From Vanilla planifolia (taxonomy: Eukaryota; Streptophyta; Magnoliopsida; Asparagales; Orchidaceae): DNA of 64,000 nucleotides. Within the stretch, counting starts at the first letter, position 1; the number at the start of each line of letters is the position of its first letter. Positions 24,465 through 35,739 of the stretch are shown here, one piece after another. The stretch covers positions 799,001 through 863,000 of the forward strand of contig JAIUJO010000163.1 in NCBI GenBank assembly GCA_023846275.1. Reading direction: 5' to 3'. Under the pieces are notes generated by a model. The model worked only from the letters and a program-made list of their open reading frames with translations, had not been told where the DNA came from and ran no database searches. The position numbers and the translations under genes are program-made.

Positions 24465-25430
24465 TATGTAATGGTTCATTGCCAATGCTTAGTTTTTCAA
24501 GCTTCTCAATTTGATCAAATAGCCTTTGACTACTATATCAACTATAGGGAGACTAACAAAACCTCACATGAATAGTTTCCATTATAACTTGAATTCTATT
24601 ATTTAGTGCTCTATATGACTTACTATTCATGTTGCATCTTAAGAAAAGTCAATCATCAACATAAGATAAAGATTATATAATTTTCATTTCAATCAATAAA
24701 AAAGTATTTAAAGAAAGAACATTTAAGAGAGATATTTTTATTTTTTAATCATATAATAATTCATAAAGAACAACCAAAAGCAAAATCTTTATAAGAACTC
24801 TATTACATGCATAACAAGAAGACTAATTATATTAACACAAAAGCTCTTTGGTACAATGTACTCATCGAAAATATGCCTAGTCTTTTATATTAATGTTCTA
24901 TTTCATCTCGAACTTATATCATTATTTTGACGTGTTCTAGATTATGAGAAAGTTTGTGATATTCCATTATGATTACGATATTCCATAAATAATTTTTTTA
25001 GATTCTCTTCTTTGGTCTCTTCTAATATATCCTTGGATTAAATTAAAGTTCATTTGTAATCTACTGACTAAATTTGTAAACTATTCAAATGCCACTTTTC
25101 TTAGTAATGAACAACATATAAGTATTCCACGAAATATTATCAATTATCACAAAATAATACATCCATCATCCAAGATTGCATGGATGAATGGGTTGCCACA
25201 CAATTCTAAGTGTATCAAGTCTAATTGTCCACGAGTCATCACTTGCATTATGATTCAACTGAGGTTTTGTGTGTTTTTCAAATTAGAAATGCACACATAG
25301 ACTCATCATTCTAATAAAGATTAGGCGGATCCCTAACAAAGTAATATTTTATCATTTTCTAAAGCGTTAACATGCAAAGCAAAAATGACCTTCTGTGCCA
25401 CAAATCAACACCATTCACTCACAATGCATA
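24465..25430 (-). pseudogene. copia 2 integrase remnant
   Basis: Minus strand: LDLIHLELCGNPFIH (25190-25245) fits LELIHTDLCGP; YYFVIIDNISWNTYM (25125-25185) fits RYFLLFIDDYSRYTW with DDYS changed to DNIS; LFITKKSG follows as expected. At the other end NSKSYRALNNR and METIHVRFC (24560-24635) match the SKAYRVFNKR and EETIHVKFDE signature of the copia integrase C-terminus. Together these delimit the integrase of a Ty1/copia element. Stops in every frame. Confidence 0.75.
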
Positions 25431-25584
25431 TCATTCTAATCCACTTGTTTTTATAATCTTGAAATGTAGTAAACATATACTCTTATTTCCAAGTGATATA
25501 TTGAAGGGCTTTTTATTTCTAGTTAAAATAAATTCTATAATGTTATAAAAAACCGAAAACATTGAGTTGCATTAATGCTTATTG

Positions 25585-27055
25585 TGTTACATCATTGTGT
25601 TTGATGAGTCAAGCATAAATGTTTTTATCTCATATGGGCTTACTTTAAATAAAATTGTTAATATTTAATTAAGTCAAGCTATGAACATTAAATGTCTAAA
25701 ATAGTGGTCTTCAAGGCTCTTGGAGTCATGGCAAGTTTTAAGGAAATTGAAGACATGCACTAAAGTTTTCAAACATGATTTTCTTTTTATTTATCATAAA
25801 TTTGATATGTCGAAATTTTGAGATGATGTGGCACGCTAGTAGTATTAATATTTAAAAATTTTATAAAATTAATAATTATTGAATTTTTATTTTTTGGCCA
25901 AGTATCATTGATGAAAAGTAAAGACATGGTATTTGATTTTTTAAAATTATTTAAGAATTACTTTTCATGAATTTCTTTTCATAGTCATTTAGAAAACTTA
26001 TGACTCTATGATAATATAAGATTATTTTAGTACACTTATATTAAAAATTTTTACACAAAAATCCTCTAAAACAATGTTACTCATGGGAATGTTCACTGTA
26101 GTATTGAGCAGGTCGACCAAACTCAACCACTGGCCCGTCCATGCTTTTAGAAATAAAAAAAAAATAAATGTAAAAATTGTTGGACTGACCTGGAAGGGGC
26201 GCCCATAGTCCAAAGGAAATCAGGGCATATCCAACACCAAACGGAGCACAGAAAATTCAGGTCGTAGGCGACGCTGAACAGAACATAGCGACTTCAGCCG
26301 GCAGGCAATGTCAAATAGAACAGTGCGAGATCAAGTCAAACCGAACCAAGTGATGAAATCTTGGTCAAGAAAGGGGGGAGCCCATCCCAAGCTGCTCGAG
26401 AGTCATAAGAACCGAATTCCATATAAAGCGCATTGGCAAAGTTATTTGGGTAATGTGGGACTAAGGTCCAATCTGATTGTTAAAGAAGGCGGAAGGGCAA
26501 GCGAGATCGGACAACTGATATTAATCAACGTAAAATGACAAGCAGGAGAATCGAACCCGACTGAGTAGATAAGCACCAGGATGCGTAAAACTGCAATAAC
26601 TGTTTTAATTTGACTAATTTCTGGGCACATTATACTAATACATGTAGTAAACCTCTGTGCGATCAAAAGGTCCAGATCAAGGCCACTTAGATCCAACAGC
26701 CAGGATTAATCTTGAATGGTAAAAACAAGATTCCATCAGAAAAGTCCATTTTTGGGCCCCGAATCAGACGGTGGCTGCTTTCCTTCCGAAAAACACCGAA
26801 GTAGGTTTGAGGTGAATCGTACGAAAAACTTCGCTTGTAATTTGGTATTTTTAGTGTTGTTTTTTCCCAACACTAGTTGGGGGTGGATGTAGGCTCGATT
26901 TTGAGTCGAACAACCTTAAAAATCTTTTCGTTATATTTCATCTTACTTGTGCTTAAAAGATTTGATTTTTAATTTAAACCAAAAATCGAAAGAAAATTTT
27001 ATTTACCATAATTCACCCCCCTATTGTGGGAGTTTCTTAAGCACAAAGAACATCA
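25585..27055 (+). repeat. copia 1 5' LTR
   Basis: It starts TGTTACATCATTGTG and ends CATCA right before the primer binding site. It is collinear with the 3' LTR from its start to about 26781, apart from about 240 extra bases (26083-26330) in this copy. After the shared GGTGGCTGCTTTCC (26768-26781), the 3' LTR has about 600 bp, including the TATA box, that this copy lacks. The last ~200 bp (26856-27055) contain GTTGGGGGTGGATGTAGGCT and ATTCACCCCCC-n-TGTGGGAG. Confidence 0.8.
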
Positions 27056-27070
27056 ATTGGTATTAGAGAG
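27056..27070 (+). other. copia 1 primer binding site (initiator Met tRNA)
   Basis: ATTGGTATTAGAGAG follows the LTR end CATCA. The usual plant copia site is TGGTATCAGAGC, complementary to the 3' end of initiator tRNA-Met; here one C-to-T change is visible within the core. Confidence 0.8.
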
Positions 27071-27190
27071 AGGAAACCCAATTTACATGATTAACATCAT
27101 GTGGGAGATCTCCTTGTGTTAAGAGAAAGTTTTTCTCATAATTTTTGTGGTTTTGAGATTTTTTGTTTTAAGGCTTCGTCTTTGGTTGAG

Positions 27191-28840
27191 ATGAGTGCAA
27201 CTTTGTGTGATTGTTTTTCTTCAAAATGGCCTCCCTTATTTAAAGGAGAATTTTACTTGTATTGGAAAAATCATTTTAGATTTGTTCAATCTATCGATTT
27301 AGAACTATGGGATGTTATGACTAAGCCTTGTGAACTTCCTAGAAATTCTTCTACGAATGAAGTCAAGCCTTTTAATGAGCTTAATGTTAAGCCCAAAAGA
27401 TTGGCTCAATTAAATGCTAGGGCATTGAACTATCTTCATTGTGGAATTTCTCCTTGCTAGTTTACACAAATTATGAATTTGCATACGACATTTGAGGTGT
27501 AGAAAAAACTTAAAATAACATATGAGAGCACCTTACAAGTGAAAGAGAAAAAAATTAACATCCTCACCCATGACTATGAACTTTTTAGAATGATTATCGA
27601 TGAGAGTATGAAAAGTATGTTTTTACGATTTAATGATATTTCAAATAGCTTGGAAAATCTTTGGAGGGTATTCTCAAATAGTGATCTTGTAAGAAAAATT
27701 TTGAGAATCCTTCCAAAGGAATATGATCCCCTTGCAACGGCTATAAAAGCAGATAAAAATATCAACAAACATTCATTGGATGAACTCCTTGGGAAACTTC
27801 TCACTACCGAAATAGAGATGGCAAGGAGACTTACGAAAGTGGCTTCTACACAATGCTAAAGCATGAAAGGAAAAAGGATGAAACCTTTGTTTTCAAAGCC
27901 ACCAAATTTGATTCGGATTCCACTTCCACCTCTTCCACGAATTTGGAGGATGAGGTAAGCTTTCATGTTAATGGTTTAGCAAAAAATTTCGCAAAAAGTT
28001 TTCTTAACAAGAAATGGAAGAAGAAGAGCAATTAGGAGAGGAAGAGGCCACCAACTTGTTTTGAGTGTGGTCAAACCGGTCATATTAAATCGGAATGTCC
28101 AAAACTTAAGGACAAGCATATGGAGGAAAGAAGAAGAAGAAGAGCTTGAAGAAAAAGAAAGCTTTCCAAGTTACATGGAGTGCCTTCAAAGATTCAGATG
28201 TTTCAAGCTCAAGTAAAGGAGAAGAATGGATGATTTGTTTTATGGCAAATGAGGCATCTTCAACATCCTCAAGTGAAGAAGAAGAAGAAAATGAGGTAAG
28301 CTCTTCGACAAGAGATATTCTTGAAAGTAATTATATTGAAATTATGAATGCCTTGAATTCTTTAATTAGTGCTTATAAAAAATTAAAAAAGGTTTACAAT
28401 GAAAAAGTTGAATTGTTTGATTTTGTTATGAAAGAAGATGAAAAGAAAAAGATAAAAAATTAACATATATGGGATGAAAAGGCTTCCCTTATTATTGAAA
28501 ATACTTCTTTAAATCATGATATTTTTATTTTGAATGAAAAAATACAATTTTTTTGAGCATGTTAAAGAAAGAAAAACTTCACATACTTCTCATGCTTCAC
28601 ATGCTTGTTGTTCTTCACATGTCTTTAATTTTAAAAGACCTAAATACATAAGCATGCCCAGGCCATCAAATATTATTTCCTTTTATTGTTTTAAACTTGG
28701 ACATACTATGAAAGATTACTTTTTTAGTAGAAATATGTATGCACAAAAAAAAATTTAGTTGGGTTGTTAAGAATGATAATATGAAATCTCCATTTAGTAC
28801 TCAACCCAAGTTTGCCTGGGTTCCCAAGAGTAGAACTTAG
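27191..28840 (+). pseudogene. copia 1 gag, interrupted
   Basis: The first plausible start is the ATG at 27191 (MSATLCDCFSSKWPPLFKG). The copia gag (UBN2) domain reads LYWKNHFRFVQSIDLELWDV, then KEKKINILTHDYELFRM, LVRKILRILPKEYDP and LDELLGKLLTTEIEM. In-frame stops at 27458-27460 and 27500-27502 fall where Glu and Trp (VWKKL) are expected. A frame change near 27850 leads to a third stop at 28033-28035 and then a perfect CX2CX4HX4C zinc knuckle (CFECGQTGHIKSEC, 28057-28098). Another shift near 28145 is followed by a Ser/Glu-rich stretch, a degenerate second knuckle (28670-28710) and the terminal FAWVPK motif (28808-28835). Gag packages the element RNA in cytoplasmic particles; this copy cannot make a full product. 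Confidence 0.85.
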
Positions 28841-28974
28841 AAGACTAGAAAAAAAGGTCTCCAAAATAGTTGGAGACATTCTATGATAGTCTAGGACATT
28901 TAGTAAACTTAAATTGATGATTTAATTTTGTGGTATACTTCCAATTTAGATTTTACATCTTATATAATCAAAAT

Positions 28975-29110
28975 CTAGATGAAAATCAAAATCTACTTCT
29001 TGGGTATTCATCTATTACAAAAGCATATAGAGTTTTTAATCTAAAATCATAGGGTAGAGGAAACAATACATGTGTTTGATAAGTCTATCCAACTAGTTAG
29101 TGAGAAGCAT
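28975..29110 (+). pseudogene. copia 1 integrase C-terminal fragment
   Basis: LLLGYSSITKAYRVFNLK (28993-29046) and, after a frame slip, VEETIHVFDKS match the FLGYS-x-x-SKAYRVFN and VEESIHVVFDE signature of copia integrase. The protease, zinc finger and DDE core that should precede it are missing; gag ends only about 140 bp upstream. Confidence 0.8.
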
Positions 29111-29254
29111 TTTAGAAAATGAAATAAAATTAGTAAAGCACTTAAGATTTGAATAAGAATGAAGAAAAATTAGAAAATCTAGAAGTAAAAAAAGAAAAAA
29201 AATAATTTATCCAGATCATGGAAATTTGCAACCTTACATCAAAAGGATTTGATC

Positions 29255-29405
29255 ATTAGGAAATGATTTACCAATTATTCAGATTTATGTTTTAGTATTA
29301 GAAAATAAGAAATATGTAAAGAATTTGGAGATCTTATGACTAAGAAATTTGAAATGAGCATGATGGTAGAGCTAATTTTTTTTCTTGGGATTGCAAATAA
29401 GACAA
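29255..29405 (+). pseudogene. copia 1 reverse transcriptase C-terminal fragment
   Basis: QIYV near 29280 is at the place of the QIYVDDI active-site strand, but the Asp pair is not present. It is followed in shifted frames by KEFGDLMTKKFEMSMMVEL (about 29315-29374) and FFLGIANK, matching LMTKKFEMSMMGEL-x-FFLGLQIKQ of copia RT. The palm and fingers upstream are missing. Confidence 0.75.
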
Positions 29406-29429
29406 CAACTTTAAGACTATGGTCACATC

Positions 29430-29650
29430 TATTAGAATTTATAAAACGCATTAGCATTAGTTAAAAATCAAATTCATCATTCTAGGACTAAGCACACACA
29501 TGTTAGATATCACTTTATTAGAGACCAAGTGGCCAAAGGATTAGTAAAATTATAGTATATTCCCACTAATATTGAATTGGCTAATTTTTTACCAAATCTA
29601 TACCATCACAGCAATTTCAAACATTAAGGAAACCATTAGGAATTTTAGAC
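29430..29650 (+). pseudogene. copia 1 RNase H C-terminal fragment
   Basis: [18 protein letters not shown] (29487-29540) matches the [15 protein letters not shown] segment, and IPTNIELANFLPN (29560-29600) matches VPT-x-EQLADI-x-TK, the end of copia polyproteins. One stop lies between them (KL-stop-YIPT). The region between this and the RT fragment is shortened. Confidence 0.8.
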
Positions 29651-29837
29651 ATTGCTTAGGGTTCACTCCTTTTTGTTGATGTCAAAAAGGGAGAATAGTT
29701 AGGAGTCAGGGGGAGCATCAGGATAGGGGAAGCATGCTAATTCTTAATTTCCTCTTTAATAATTTTCTCCTTGAAAATTTATTTTGATCTATTGTGTCAC
29801 TTTTTTGTATTTAAAACATTTATGTCTTCCCATCATC

Positions 29838-29850
29838 AAAAGGGGGAGAT
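29838..29850 (+). other. copia 1 polypurine tract
   Basis: AAAAGGGGGAGAT directly precedes the TGTTACACC start of the 3' LTR, the classical site of plus-strand priming in plant copia elements (CATCAAAAGGGGGAGATTGTT). Confidence 0.85.
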
Positions 29851-31372
29851 TGTTACACCCTTGTGTTTGATGAGTCAAGCATAAATGTTTATATCTCATA
29901 TGGGCTTACTTTAAATAAAATTGTTAATTTTTAATTAAGTCAAGCCATGAACTTTAAATGTCTAAAATGGTGGTTTTCAAAGCTCTTGGAGTCATGGCAA
30001 GCTTCAAGGCAATTGAAGACTTGCACTAAAGTTTTTATACTTAATTTTCTTTTTATTTTTATTAAATTTGATATATCTAAATTTTGAAATGATGTGGTGT
30101 ACTAGTAATATTAATATTTAAAAATGTTATAAAATTAATAATTACTGAAGTTTGAGTTTTGGGCTAAGCATTATTGATGAAATGTATAGACATTGTTATT
30201 TTATTTTTTAAAATTATTTAAGAATTATTGTTCATGAATTTCTTTCCATAGTTATTTCGAAAACTTATGATACTATGATAATATAAAATTATTTTTGTAA
30301 ATTTATATTTAAAATTTTTGCACAAAAATTCCCACAAAAAACCCTAAAATAACGTCAACCCGGTCCAAGTGTTCAAATCTTTGTCAAGGAAGGGGGGAGC
30401 CAATCCCAAACCGAATTCCTAATAAAGCACAATAACATAGTTATTTGGGTAATGTGGGACTAAAGTCTAATCTGATAGTCAAAAAAGGCATAAGGGCAAG
30501 CGAGATCGGACGGCTGAGATTAATCAACGTAAAATGACAAGCAGGACAATCAAACCCGGGCTAAGTAGATAACTGTTTAATTTGACTAATTTCTGGACAC
30601 ATTATACTAATACATGCAGGACACCTGCACACGATTAAAAGGTCCAGATCAAGGCCGCTAAAATCCAACGGCCGGGATTAATCTTGAACGGTAAAAATGA
30701 GATTCAATCAGAAACGTCCATTTTTGGGCCCCGAATCGGACGGTGGCTGCTTTCCATCTGTTACCCAATTGGCTAGTCATTTTAGAGCCATTGGGAGTGA
30801 TTTTAGAGCTCAAATCTAATCTCTATAAATAGGTAAGGATGAAGAACTTCTATTGGTTACATTTGTTAAGATCCAAAAGCTTTTAGATCACGATTTCGAG
30901 TAAAATCAAGTGAATACGGTGCTTCCAATTTCATAAAGAGAAAGTGGCAAGAAGGATTCCGAAATTAGAGGTTTTTGCTTCAACAATCTTTGAAATTACA
31001 TCTTGATGTAAGGTTAAAAGTAATATTCTCACCAAGTTTCAAAGATATATTTGGGTAAGAGGAGATAGTTTAAATACTATTTATGTTAGGACAACTTGAT
31101 CAAAAAGTTTTCAAATCCCTAAATCTAACAAGTGGTTGACTTTTGCATGCTTGGGTTCCATCGAAGACTAGATGTGCTGAATTTTTATAGTTCTTAATCA
31201 AGGAACATCACTAGTGACTCTTGACTATTCATCATCTTCTTGTAATATGATGGTGCCCAAGTTGGACTTGGAGAAAACTCCAAGTTGATAGTCAAGTGAA
31301 CTTAAACAAGTCGTAACTCACACGCAACTATAAAAAACATACTATTAGTGCAAGGTTTTAAAAACAATCTTC
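29851..31372 (+). repeat. copia 1 3' LTR
   Basis: It begins TGTTACACCCTTGTGTTTGA and follows the 5' LTR base for base apart from scattered changes until about 30760. It then carries about 610 bp not present in the 5' LTR. The expected LTR terminus (GTGCTTAAGAAACTCC complement and so on) is not found in forward orientation; instead an inverted copy starts at 31373. Confidence 0.75.
30824..30831 (+). promoter_or_regulatory. Putative LTR TATA box
   Basis: TATAAATA inside CTCTATAAATAGGTAAGG of the copia 1 3' LTR is a good plant TATA element, located where the U3/R promoter would lie. The 5' LTR lacks this segment, so it could not drive the element's own transcript; the 3' LTR copy could fire into downstream DNA. 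Confidence 0.5.
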
Positions 31373-31597
31373 ATTGCAATATGAAGTTCTTTGTGCTTAA
31401 GAAACTCCCACAAGAGGGGGGGGGGTGAATTGTGATAAATAAAATTTTACTTCGATTTTCAATTTCAATTGAAAATTAAATCTTTTAAGCTTGAATAAGA
31501 AGAAATATAAACAAAAGATTTTTAAGGTGGTTCGACTCAAAATCGAGCCTGCATCCACCCCCAACTGGTGTTTGGAAAAACAACACTAAAAATACAT
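31373..31597 (-). repeat. Inverted copy of the copia LTR terminus
   Basis: This stretch is the reverse complement of 26856-27055. Matching blocks are GTTCTTTGTGCTTAAGAAAC, a CTCCCACA-n-GGGGGGTGAATT block, TTCGACTCAAAATCGAGCC and CATCCACCCCCAACT. A long G run lies at about 31417-31427. Homology stops near 31597. It is either an inversion of the end of the copia 1 3' LTR or the tip of an opposite-strand relative; TTGCAATATGAAGTTC at its start could include a remnant of an inverted primer binding site. Confidence 0.75.
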
Positions 31598-32499
31598 CTT
31601 CATCAATCTTTGGTTTGATAATAGGACTTTAAAATATTGAATAGAAGCTATAGTTTTTTTACATTCTTCATCAATCTAGTTTCCTCTCTTATTTTTTCTT
31701 GTTTTTAGAAAGCCTATATCTTTTTTGCAAGATGGGTAACTTAAAGTATATGGAGTTTAAGTCCCCTTCCATCTACCATTTAAAATATACTTTTTTTGTA
31801 ATAGATTTCATCTAATACATGGAAACAAATTAAATCTTCTTGTGACTTAGACTACTTAACTAAATTTTCATTTATAAGCAATTTGACATTTTTCTCTTCT
31901 AATGGCAACATGGCAATTCCTACTACGTTGCATCATCTTCTCCATTCATTAACCATCTTTTCTTTATTCACTACATCTTTAACAAAACGATTAGTAAAAT
32001 AGAATTACTTAATTGAAGAATATGTATAATCAAAAGATAGACTTGGAATATTGGGTATTAGCAATTATTCACTATTAACTAAGACCATACTATGAAAAAT
32101 TATGGTTAAAACTTTGTTGAATTGAAATGCATTATTGGTTACATGAATATGTAAGCAAAATCTCTTGTTGTTAGTGTAAAAAAAGTTTTATAATATAAAA
32201 AAATCATGATTCGTATAATTATTTAATTAAGACATGATATGATTGTTTTAAAATTAATAGCATGTTAGCACTATGATCATCAAGCAACTCCTTTATTTTA
32301 TGTAAACTAACAACACTATAATAATTTATTATCATATTTCACTACCTTTATTGGTAGATATCGGTCATAATGTTTTATAACATCTTCATTTGTTAGGTTA
32401 TTATAATCGTGATTTTAAACTAGAAGGAAATAAATTACATGGTTTTACTTAGAATCTTTAGACTAGTTTTTTACATATAATACATGACAACATGATTAA
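31598..32499. other. Unresolved AT-rich sequence
   Basis: No recognisable domain or repeat partner. The last ~300 bp may be the upstream part of the long LTR-like repeat that starts at about 32500, since weak similarity to 55300-55660 was noticed. Confidence 0.3.
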
Positions 32500-34870
32500 G
32501 TATGATAACTCATATAATTTCAACTTGAGTGTCATGACATGAATAGAATTTTTATTTATATTAAAAGGACTTGCTAAGAAATGTGTAAATTGCTACCTTG
32601 TGAAAATTAAACCTTATCCTAAACCATGAACATTATAATGGAAAATGGAAACTTAGCATATCTCTTTGGAGTGTTGTGACTAAGTATTTCTTTACCTCAT
32701 ATATGGTTAGGAAACATGAGACATGTCATGTGTGGGCATGCCATCCATTTTCATGATGGGATACTTGGAATGGCATCATTTTTGGCCTTATAAAAGTGTG
32801 AGTTAGTTGAGGACATAGTTGATTAATAAAGGGAAGTGGGTTTTTTTCCTAGGATGCTTATGATTAATGATGGATTCATACATATAGTCATATGATTGAT
32901 CCATGGTTAGGGATCCAAATTGAATTTATAGCTTGAGAAAGCCTAGGAAGTGTTACCCTATACATGAAAATGTGAAAAGTTAGCTGTCTTTGAATAAGCA
33001 TATGTAATATAAGACTTGTTCTATATTCATTTATAGAGTCAATTTTTATTGAAGAAATCCTTAAAGCAAGCTCCTAAGACTGAACTAATATTAGTAACAC
33101 ATATAGAGGCTCTGTACATCATTTGGAAATATCCTTGGATGGTAAAGCACCTGTACAAAACATATAAGAAGGTTAGAGGGCCTGGGTTAAGCCATAGACA
33201 TATGCCTTGCTAAATATGGTGTTGATTGTGATTGTAATGTTTGTCGGACCATTATCTTGACTTGGTTTAATATACAAGATAATGACCCTAATTTGGCTCT
33301 TATGTAGAGGATGATGTGCTAGATGTTATTCTAAAGAATGTGTGGATTGTTGAATAGAGGCCATTAGAATTGATGGAATGACTTTGGTTTGCTTATATGG
33401 AATAATTATCATTAGTGTAACTCATGTGAGGTAATCCATGGTTATTAAAGAAATTAATTAGGAATAAAATAAAAAAGTAGTAATTTATACTAAAACTCAT
33501 ATGATTTGCTAGAAAAGTAAAGAAATTCAAATACGAATAGTAGATAAGTTTAGGTAAAAGTCTAATTATGAGAAAGATGGACTAGGGTTTGAGATAGTTG
33601 ATTTATAGTCTAAAGGAAGCAAAAAAATACAATATAATTGTTAATATTGGACATAAATCCTTGGTTGAATTAGTTAAGGGATGAAAAATCCTTCATTTTT
33701 TATTTAGGGGTTAGTATATCCTAGAAACTTTAGATAATTGAATTAGGTTTCATAATTCCTTACATAGTTAGTAGGGTTTAAAAATCCATAATAATATTTA
33801 GAATATGATAGATAAGGCTTCGTATGATGCCATTAATTCATGAAAAATATTTTGTTATGATAAACAAAGGATTTAGTGGGCCATAGATCATCGATGCCAC
33901 ATACAAGATTGGTTGGTTAGATATTTCCACTCGCAAAACTTTGTGGTAATTATTTCATATGGTTGGTTGAACTTGTAGGTGGAGTGCTAAATCACATGTT
34001 AAGAGAATCAAGGTTTTGCAAAATGAATTTTGTATGTTTAATCTTAAGAAGGAATAGTTGAATGTCTAATCCCATAATGAAATGATTATGTGCCATGATA
34101 TGTGTTGTGGAGTAGATGTTATTAAGAACTCCTAGCTCCTTAGAATTTTTCTTCATGTGATTAACATTACTAATTTTGAGCATTAGGTCGCATGATGTGA
34201 CAAAAGTGTAAGAACTTCTCGTGATTCTATTGGGTAGTGGAGAGCACTAGATTGATTTGAATACACTATGCATGCCGTTAGTAGCACCATAAGTTCATCA
34301 TTGGCATCGCATTCTAAAAAGAGATACATGCATTGATATTTTATACTTAATTTCATTTATATATTTCTCTTATACATTGACTTATATATCTTTTGGCAAC
34401 ATGTTACTTTTATAGTATCTCAATATTTTTTTATTACTTTCCCTGAGTTACTCTACCTTATAGATTTATATGTACAGGGAGTTTTGAGTCATTTAGGTAC
34501 ACATGAGATCATCTAAGTTAGTACACCTATTGGATGACATTCTTCTTTCACTTTATGAATTGTAGCAATTGAGCTATTAGTTCTCTACATGAATGTTAGT
34601 TATATTATTGATCAACATTTGATCGCACCAGGCTATTATTTGTGTTATTTTGTTTTTCAATGTTTCCACTTTTTATCTGCTAGACATGGATTATGATGTT
34701 ATTGAACATTGTATTTTATTGCTATATTTTTTTTTGCTATGGTTAAGTATATTTGTTAGCTATTTGATTTAATTAACATTCTGACATGTGATTCTTTTGC
34801 AATTACAAGCTAGATATGTGGTTTTGAGTTGCACTTGCCATTTTTAACAACAATTTGCTAATATTTGGTG
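32500..34870 (+). repeat. Long LTR-like repeat, copy A
   Basis: One of three diverged copies (A here, B 36086-38420 inverted, C 55680-58070). Matches to C include CAACTTGAGTGTCATGACATG against CAACTAGAGTACCATGACATG, GGTTAGAGGGC, and a GAACTCCTAGCTCCTTAG block (34126 region) against 57345. Matches to B include AAACCTTATCCTAAACCATG against the reverse complement near 38425, and AGTATTTCTTTACC against 38355. It ends at TTTGGTGTATCAGATC (34864-34879), close to the tRNA-Met primer binding site, as expected for a 5' LTR. No coding content. Probably a gypsy LTR; the start is approximate. Confidence 0.6.
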
Positions 34871-34879
34871 TATCAGATC
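34864..34879 (+). other. Primer-binding-site-like motif after repeat copy A
   Basis: TTTGGTGTATCAGATC resembles TTTGGTATCAGAGC with a 2-base insertion and one change. Copies B and C have their own variants at the equivalent place, which makes a chance match less likely. Confidence 0.5.
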
Positions 34880-34984
34880 ACTAGGGTGATCTTTAGTAAC
34901 ATTATATTCTTTTACATGTTGACCTTCATCATTTGGTATGAATTTTTCTTCCTTTATTTTGTTCATTTGCTTATCATTATGACT

Positions 34985-35350
34985 TAGCTCTTATTATTTA
35001 TTTAATTGATTAAATGATACTTCATTACAATAAACTTCACAATGGGATTCAAGTTTCATATAGATTTTTTCTTCTACAAAAAAAACTTTTTTGTTATAAG
35101 CACTAAAAATGTCCATGATACTCTTCAATTATCGGTCATAAAAATTGGACAAGTGCCAATTGTTGCTGTTAAAACATGGATAATATCATTTGAAGTTGAC
35201 ATTTCCATTACCACATTAGAAAAATATATCTCATCAATCTCTTTACCATTAATATTTAAACATTAGCACTTTCACTTTAACAAGGTTTATTCCACGGATG
35301 CATTTTCTATTCATTATAGATATCTTTGAACCACATTGATGTGTCTTCGC
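34985..35350 (-). pseudogene. copia 3 RNase H remnant
   Basis: Minus strand: RHINVVQRYL (about 35325-35350) fits HLNAVKRILRYL; TSNDIIHVLTATIGTCPIF (35130-35190) fits KSTSGYVFTLGTCPI-x-W; NPIVKFIVMKYHLIN (35000-35045) fits NP-x-x-x-x-x-KHI-x-IRYHFI. Each alone is weak, but they occur in the right order and spacing downstream of the integrase C-terminus. Confidence 0.5.
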
Positions 35351-35739
35351 TCTACTTCAAATATGTATTCTCTAAGAATAAAAAGTTTGATGATTTTATT
35401 TTCACTTTGTTGTATCGCATTAGATTGTGCTTTTACAACACATCATTTACATAATTTGACATTGGAATGCTATGGTTCTCTTTCGTTCTTATCTAAAATA
35501 AGTACATTGCTTATGTGTTGTTACAACTCTATGTTATATTACATCATTCTTTTATGAAAGCTCTTATTGAAAAAAAAATATGATGCACATCTATAGCAAA
35601 AAAATATATCATAAATTTCTAGGGTGTAAGCAAAGACACACAAGTCAGTGCCAACTAGACTGACTATAATAGCTAAATCAGATTAGATCTAATTAAACAT
35701 CAAATTGTATCAACCAAGAAAATTATAAAACTAGTCTCA

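Larger units (their letters stand above)
23816..25430 (-). mobile_element. Ty1/copia remnant (copia 2)
   Basis: Integrase (25.43-24.47 kb) is followed on the minus strand by RNase H (24.31-23.82 kb). The gap between them is only about 150 bp, where a copia RT of some 250 codons would be expected, so RT is deleted. Gag and protease are not visible upstream; copia 1 begins at 25585, so the 5' half was either displaced or lost. Stops are common throughout. No LTRs were found. Confidence 0.7.
25585..31372 (+). mobile_element. Ty1/copia retrotransposon (copia 1), defective
   Basis: A plus-strand element with 5' LTR (25585-27055), tRNA-Met primer binding site, gag with CCHC knuckle (27191-28840), scraps of integrase, RT and RNase H (28975-29650), a polypurine tract (29838-29850) and a 3' LTR (29851-31372). 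Protease, integrase core and RT core are deleted. The shared LTR parts are about 90% alike by eye and the LTRs are clearly less AT-rich than their surroundings, which suggests the youngest insertion in the window. The bases before the 5' LTR are TATTG; the 3' flank is disturbed, so a target duplication could not be checked. Two purine-rich blocks before the 3' LTR (29683-29735 and 29838-29850) are usual in SIRE/Tork-type copia elements; lineage not settled. Confidence 0.85.

Noticed and set aside
26308..26696. Overlapping plus and minus open frames of 76 and 84 codons
   Set aside because: Both lie inside the copia 1 5' LTR, whose 3' partner breaks the frames. Shadows of LTR sequence with higher GC.
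27574..27804. 76-codon minus-strand open frame
   Set aside because: Exact antisense of the copia 1 gag domain.
31410..31430. Run of G residues as a possible G-quadruplex or telomere-like signal
   Set aside because: A homopolymer run within the inverted LTR end, equivalent to the CCCCCC run at 27015; no repeated G-tract pattern and no telomere repeat.
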